A stretch of 64,000 bases of DNA from assembly GCF_026151205.1 (NCBI RefSeq), contig NC_087079.1:1452028-1516027 (forward strand). The letters run 5' to 3'. The notes beneath the pieces are model-generated. The model did not search any database. It saw only the letters and a program-made list of their open reading frames with translations, and was not told the origin of the DNA. This stretch comes from Bolinopsis microptera (taxonomy: Eukaryota > Ctenophora > Tentaculata > Lobata > Bolinopsidae). This document shows positions 58,696 to 64,000 of this stretch, piece by piece (within the stretch, counting starts at the first letter, position 1; each line of letters begins with the position of its first letter). Position numbers and translations under genes: made by a program.

Positions 58696-58845
58696 ATTTA
58701 AGCAGTCAGCTTTACTCATTAAGTGTAACATCATTTACTTTATACTTTTACTGACAAATAAAACAGTTCAACGATTTATTTCATACCATTAATATTCAAA
58801 CTTTTTACCAATCATTAATTTTAATACAATACATCAATTGCATCC

Positions 58846-61737
58846 TTAGAAACGGTAGAAATCAAACTTGGCTCTGGAGCAGGCAGGAATATCACAATAA
58901 TCCCAGATCTCAAACCAAGACCAGAAGTAGTCCTTGAAGCACCAGGGTCTACCCTCGCTCTCCGGGCTCGGGTTCCTGCACTTTGTGTGCTCTCCTACAC
59001 CAGCCCAGTTGTATTCGGGAGAGTGGTAGCTGTGGATAACAGGGTAGTCAGTGTTCCAGTTCTGGCAGACGTGTCCACTGATTGTGTCACCAACCTTTCC
59101 TCGGTATTGCACTCCGTTACCGGTAAAGCAGTCCATGTCCCAGATGCAGGATGGAATGTCGCATTCCTCTGTTTCTGTTTCGCTGATGTAACAGAAGGGT
59201 TTGGCAGCGAGATGGTTTCCGTTAGGATTCTGACAGAAGTGGTTTGGAGCTGCCCTGCCAGCCAGAGGGGTCCTCTTCCAGTTGATGCAGGCCTTGCCAG
59301 ACTTTGAGGTCTTCCGGATAGATCCATGGTACTTCCAGCCCTGGTCCAGGCTGCAGAACACGTCGTTTATGAGGGCAACGAAGGATCCGACGTTGGAGAG
59401 TCTTCCAAGTTGATTCACGTTGTGAGCTCCGTGTCTCTCTGCAAGCTTTGTGTAGTATCCCCACTTGTTGGATAAGTCGAACAAATCAAACTCTCCACTT
59501 ATAACCTTGACAGATTTTACTGTGACATTTACCAGCATTTCGTTGTCGTAGTAACGGTAGCAGTTTCCAGTCATGTCTTCTCCGGTGCACACCTCTATAA
59601 CGGGTCCAATGCAGCCATCCAGAGAGTCAGTTCTTTCAGACCATGTGAATGCAGTGTCTGGACACTGCATGCACTGTACAGCTCCTTCAACAGAGTTGTA
59701 CTGGTGTCTAGGACAGGACCTGCAAGCGACAGCGTTTGCAATGTTGCTGAATGTACCCTTAGGGCAGATCTGGCAGCCTTGATCAGGATCCCTGAAGTAT
59801 CCCGGAACACAGTTGATATCTTTGCATTGGTCGGCGGAAGTTGCTGCTTTCTGGGCAGTTTCTTTACCCTCTGGGCAGGCTATGCAACCATCAGCAGACA
59901 CAGCACCAGCCAGCTCATTGTAAGTACTTCTAGGGCAAGGTGTGGGTTCAGCTGAACCATCTGGGCAGTAGTGACCAGCAGGGCTAATCTCCTCTTGATC
60001 AGATTCACTGCCAGCAGGACAGTAATATCCAGCACTGCAGAGACCGGAGGGGGCTACTAAACCAGCCTGGTCACAGTATTTCCCGGCAGGACACACAACG
60101 CACTCATCAAGTGAGACAGAACCAGCGTTGGGGTTGTAGGTTCCAATAGGACAGGGTGTTCCAGAAGAGGATCCTTCTCCGCAGATACTTCCTGCTGGGC
60201 AGTCAGTAGGAGCGACAGAGCCCTCCTCACAGTAACTTCCTGCTGGACAGACCTTAGCATCAACAGCACCCTCGGAGTCTACGTATTTACCAGCAGGGGC
60301 GGGCATGCAACCAGAAGATCCTTCATAAGGGGTGTAGGAGCCGGCAGCACAGAGTGAGCACACGGCAGCCTTATCGTCAGAGAACTGTCCGGCAGGACAC
60401 AGCTCACATTGAGAGGAGGAGATGGAGTAGCTTCCAGCATCACATTCCTGGCAGGAGAGCTGACCCTCAATCTCGGTGATGGTTCCAGCTGGACACTCTT
60501 GGCAAGCAGCCTGTCCCTGTTGTGAGTTGAAGAACCCGGCAGCACACTTGACACAGCTAGCGGCAGCGGCGGCAGGTCCGTAGTATCCAGCAGAACAGTC
60601 CTCACAATTAGCCTGTCCTGTCTTGTCCTGGTATTGTCCAGCAGAGCACTCCGAACACTGTGAGGCACCCTCAGCACTGTAATGTCCAGCAACGCACAGG
60701 TCACAGGACACAGAGCCAGCTTGGTCGGAGAATGATCCGGCAGCACAAGGCAAGCACTGTCCTTCAGTCTCGTACTGTCCGGCAGCACAAGCCTCACATT
60801 TACCATCCTTCACGATCTGACCAGCAGGACACACGATCTTACACTCAGTCATACCCTCTGCATCGTTACCGTCACATGGCAGACATGCTGTCATGCCCTC
60901 TTCAGCACCATAGGTCTTCACGGGGCAGATGCTACAGCTAGCAGCTCCTGAAATGTTGCTGTAGTAGCCCTTGGAGCATTTGGTGCACGAATCAGCGCCA
61001 AGTAAGGCAAAGGAACCAGCATCACAAGCTTCACAAACTCCATCAACAGGGACCTGACCCTCAGGGCAGATCAGGAGGCAGTCGGTAGCTCCTTCTTTAT
61101 CAGAGTTTGAGGGGCAGTCCTTACAGGCGGTAGCTCCAGCTGCATCCCTGTACTTCAGGACGGGACAGAGGAGGCACTCAGAGCCGTCAACAGGGGAGTA
61201 GCTGCCGGCAGGGCAGTCAACACAAGCAGTAACAGCTCCGCTCTGCGCTGGGGAAGAAGTTCCTGCTGGGCAGAGTTTGCAGTCGGTAGAAGCAGCAACA
61301 TCCTGGTATTGGCCAGCCGAGCAGACTTTGCACCCTGCTGCTCCTTCTTCGTCCTGGAAGTGTCCGGGGAGACATTCCTCACAGACGGTTCCACCCTCAA
61401 CGGGGCTGTGCTTTCCTTTACCACAGGGGAAGCAAGCGTAGTTACCACTCTCCATAGTAATCTCTCCAGCAGGACAGTTCAAGCACTCCCAGAATCCCAT
61501 CTCGGGGGTGTAAGTACCGGCGGGACACATGTCACAGGCAACACTACCCTCCATATTGGCGAACTCACCCTCGTAGCATTGCTCACATTCGTCAGCTCCT
61601 TCAAAGTGTGTTCCATCCACAGACCAGGTACCTTTGGGACAATCGTCCCCATCAGCTAAATCCAAGATATCATCAACAGAGGTCCTGTCTCCAGAAGCCT
61701 GGAGAATAAGCAGTAGACACAGAGCTAAACTTCTCAT
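58846..61737 (-). CDS. Secreted Cys-repeat/kringle protein, copy 3
   Basis: An intronless frame of 963 residues from MRSLALCLLLILQASG. It has the same order as copy 2: signal peptide, many ephrin-receptor-like/GCC2-GCC3 Cys repeats, a beta-gamma-crystallin-like segment (about 717-755), and two kringles (about 795-864, 870-953), ending FDFYRF. It differs from copies 1 and 2 early on (GTHFEGADECEQC, GFWECLNCPAGEI) and in the middle repeats (SQCSECSAGQYQDKTGQANC), but its last 250 residues are almost identical to copy 2. The upstream DNA differs from that of copies 1 and 2, so its promoter may be distinct. It is the outermost (right-hand) gene of the array. Confidence 0.93.
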   Translation of the reverse strand: MRSLALCLLLILQASGDRTSVDDILDLADGDDCPKGTWSVDGTHFEGADECEQCYEGEFANMEGSVACDMCPAGTYTPEMGFWECLNCPAGEITMESGNYACFPCGKGKHSPVEGGTVCEECLPGHFQDEEGAAGCKVCSAGQYQDVAASTDCKLCPAGTSSPAQSGAVTACVDCPAGSYSPVDGSECLLCPVLKYRDAAGATACKDCPSNSDKEGATDCLLICPEGQVPVDGVCEACDAGSFALLGADSCTKCSKGYYSNISGAASCSICPVKTYGAEEGMTACLPCDGNDAEGMTECKIVCPAGQIVKDGKCEACAAGQYETEGQCLPCAAGSFSDQAGSVSCDLCVAGHYSAEGASQCSECSAGQYQDKTGQANCEDCSAGYYGPAAAAASCVKCAAGFFNSQQGQAACQECPAGTITEIEGQLSCQECDAGSYSISSSQCELCPAGQFSDDKAAVCSLCAAGSYTPYEGSSGCMPAPAGKYVDSEGAVDAKVCPAGSYCEEGSVAPTDCPAGSICGEGSSSGTPCPIGTYNPNAGSVSLDECVVCPAGKYCDQAGLVAPSGLCSAGYYCPAGSESDQEEISPAGHYCPDGSAEPTPCPRSTYNELAGAVSADGCIACPEGKETAQKAATSADQCKDINCVPGYFRDPDQGCQICPKGTFSNIANAVACRSCPRHQYNSVEGAVQCMQCPDTAFTWSERTDSLDGCIGPVIEVCTGEDMTGNCYRYYDNEMLVNVTVKSVKVISGEFDLFDLSNKWGYYTKLAERHGAHNVNQLGRLSNVGSFVALINDVFCSLDQGWKYHGSIRKTSKSGKACINWKRTPLAGRAAPNHFCQNPNGNHLAAKPFCYISETETEECDIPSCIWDMDCFTGNGVQYRGKVGDTISGHVCQNWNTDYPVIHSYHSPEYNWAGVGEHTKCRNPSPESEGRPWCFKDYFWSWFEIWDYCDIPACSRAKFDFYRF

Positions 61738-62400
61738 GATTACGAATTTGTGAAAGTCTGGGAATGGTCTAGCTAAGGGCTTAAGAGGAAAATATATTGA
61801 CGAGGGTATAAATGAGTTAAGTAACCAGGTGCCGAGGTACACGTGACTTAAGTTGGTTACTTGACCAGCCCGTCCCTGTATGAGTAGACCGACTGTAATT
61901 GTTAAGTTGAACGTGTCAATCAAATCGTCCCGTTCAGTGTGCCAGTCTGACTGAGTTAGCGTCCCACTAGTCCAGCTGCCAAGCTGCTAATCTCCTTCCA
62001 AGCTGCTAATCTCCTTCCAGCTGTCACGCTGACTCACTGACTGTGAAGATGTTCTTTGTAATTGCAGAGTGGAAGTGTTACTATCACCCTTCACAATTGG
62101 GGTACGTCTTGTTTAACACGATTAAAAGATGTAAAATTTTGTTGAATTATTAAGACTGGTCTACTTCAGGTAATAAATTTGTAAAATACAGATGGTTGAT
62201 GGCAATAAGAAAAAGAAGGAGCATTTCTCCTAATTGCACTTCCTCGCTACTATTAATATAAAATTCACATTTTAAATATTTTCAGACGAAGAGAAGGGTG
62301 TTACTGGGGTGTTGGAACTTGGAATTGGCTCCATTTTGTCGATTACATCACATTACTTTATTCCAACGTTTAGAGATTCCAGCTAGATCTCATCGCAGTT
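61738..62400. other. Upstream region of copy 3 with a decayed ShK-exon edge
   Basis: Contains a short tandem repeat at about 61970-62020 (CCAAGCTGCTAATCTCCTT). At 62281-62300 the acceptor and first bases (TTTTCAGACGAAGAG) match the start of the ShK exons, but the cysteine-bearing part is absent. The duplicated unit therefore breaks off here. Confidence 0.5.
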
Positions 62401-64000
62401 TTAGCCCTTGAGTAGGTATGATGTGGAACATCGGCATTTAGCCATTGTTATTGAGGGTGGAAATAAAATCTGAAATGAAAGTGATTAATATAATTTGATA
62501 CTTCAATGAACCATTTCTTTTTCTAGGATCTTGAAAAATAGGATGGACTCATATAAAACGTACATTCCTGAACGTTTCTTTTTCCTCGGTATTACTCAAT
62601 CATCATTACTTTAGCAACTGCGTTGTACTGGTACAAACGCAAGTACTTTCTTTATTTTATAACTTAAACTAATTAAAAAATAGGTAAGTTAGTCGGTTTT
62701 CAATAAGTACGTACACAGACACAACAATTGATTGACGATGTTGCATTCGTTCAAGTGTCTTTTTTACCAAAGTTTGTAATTTGACGATATTACTTAACGA
62801 TGCATTCAAATTAGTTCTCGATCATGCTATCAGAGCGGAGCGCTTATTTCCCTGGGAAATTTTTTACGGCAGTTGCAACGCTGAATGAGAGCAAATTTCA
62901 CGATGAAATCGATATAATGTGATGCTATCCGAGAGCAACATCTTACTTTGAGTAGATTAATATTCATCATCCGGCACTGCAGAGAAAATACTCTCATAAA
63001 CAGAGATGTTAACTTTTTTAATTTTATTTTTCTTCTCCACTTTATGATCACAATGAAGTGAATAACGATTTTACCACATGTTGTATGTTAATGCAGTTTA
63101 ACGACTCACCGAGACTTATCGAAGCCGGATTTACCACTAGGAATCCACTTTCATTTCTACAACATTCATTGCCGCTGAGAGAAGACTCACGTGCCAGACT
63201 TATTTATGTCGTCACTGTCTTAGTGGTATGATAGCGCAATTTTTATTGTTTAGGAATCTTTTTAATTTCCAGTTATAACTTGATATCTTCATTTCTCTCC
63301 AATTCGTAAAGGAATGTATCAAAAACAAAAGCCCATTAAAATTGCTTAATGTTATCGCTGTGACACTCCTGTAACTATTCCGCCATTGTACTTGTTACCT
63401 TTCATTATTGTACAGCAGGAAGAAGCTTTGAATAATAAGTTTGAGACATTACATTAAGTTTGCTGTTGTACCGTGGGTCCCACAGTCCGTGGTATGGTTT
63501 ATAAGCTTGGGATGAATTTTGGGCTTGAGATGTCCTATAACATAGGAGCTATTCCTTTTCGTGCAGCGCTGCTGTTTGGCAGTCACACCTTGGCAGCCAC
63601 ACCATTTTATTCTGATGTTTAAATACTCTTGGAATCAGTACTCATATTGATCGTATTCTTTTCAATTATTTCACAGCAGCTGCTTTATTGAAGATGAGAG
63701 TATAACTGGTTTGTTCCCGCCAAGTTCTTGTTAACCGGTAACCATGACAACTAACCTTGTAAAGCTTGACGAATCCTAACATCTCCCCTAAAGAGTAAGG
63801 ACAACCTAGCCTTTGCCATGAGCCGTGCTACTGCTAGGAAAAATACATACTAACTTCAATAATCATTATAAAGATATTAATATGAAGTATAAACATAAAT
63901 CAAGTGCTGTAAGAATTTTATAAAACAATTTCTCAACATGTCTTTCAAATATTTATCAGAGGATGCGTCAAATGGTCGGAAGAAAGTTTATTGGTCAACA
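62401..64000. other. No gene recognised
   Basis: AT-rich sequence with only short open frames and no domain or convincing splice structure on either strand. Confidence 0.45.

Larger units (their letters stand above)
56940..58845. other. Spacer between kringle genes 2 and 3
   Basis: Duplicate of the 52133-54047 spacer with small indels (for example a missing 20-bp AT-rich piece near 57780 and an extra AATTTTTTTTAAACCTCGAC-like insertion near 58500). It contains the second ShK exon and the two short frames. Confidence 0.75.

Noticed and set aside
62830-63051. 73-residue minus-strand frame
   Set aside because: No recognisable motif, start context or splicing; likely chance.

Overview
This is AT-rich eukaryotic (metazoan) nuclear DNA. 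Genes carry phase-consistent introns with GT/AG borders, non-LTR retrotransposon remnants are present, and minisatellites are abundant. ShK domains, ephrin-receptor-like cysteine-rich (GCC2/GCC3) repeats, a matrixin protease, ISG12-family proteins and an ARF6 orthologue together fit an early-branching or marine invertebrate. A cnidarian, perhaps a medusozoan, is my best guess, but no marker in the window settles this.

Layout. 1-5190 is tandem repeat, and 1321-4830 looks like badly called consensus of a 51-bp array. 5310-5545 is the 3' end of a LINE. 5604-13335 (minus) is an intron-containing gene of unknown identity, with seven exons joined by phase. Its introns hold structured repeats, a 745-bp tandem duplication, a cloverleaf-like inverted-repeat element, and one intron made entirely of a 15-bp satellite split by a LINE insertion. 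13749-17178 (minus) holds two ISG12/IFI6-IFI27-like genes and a third fragment; the intron of the first carries a TTAA-flanked element. 17752-18451 is a 20-bp minisatellite. 22662-23119 (minus), probably with a 15-nt microexon near 24500, is the 3' end of a coiled-coil gene. There is a 100-N gap at 23603-23702.

24625-39050 (plus) is an ARF6 gene without its first coding exon(s). Its 11.8-kb intron contains a recent 2.4-kb duplication around a truncated LINE, a LINE 3' end and three minisatellites. 39051-46375 has no convincing gene, but holds a 39.6-kb MITE-like element and a perfect 32-bp hairpin at 44.4 kb.

46376-49450 (plus) encodes a secreted matrixin-type metalloprotease with two ShK domains and a Sushi/CCP domain. 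49763-61737 (minus) is a tandem array, with a period of about 4.8 kb, of three intronless genes for large secreted proteins: signal peptide, many GCC2/GCC3-type Cys repeats, a short beta-gamma-crystallin-like stretch and two kringles. The spacers between these genes carry, on the plus strand, copies of an ShK exon whose splice phase matches the metalloprotease exons. The protease and the kringle array may therefore be interleaved. 61.9-64 kb has no recognisable gene.

Most-worth-checking items: the Cys-repeat/kringle gene array with interleaved ShK exons; the 165-bp cloverleaf element with a 14-nt motif at exactly 37-nt spacing; and the satellite-built intron whose splice sites lie at the array edges.
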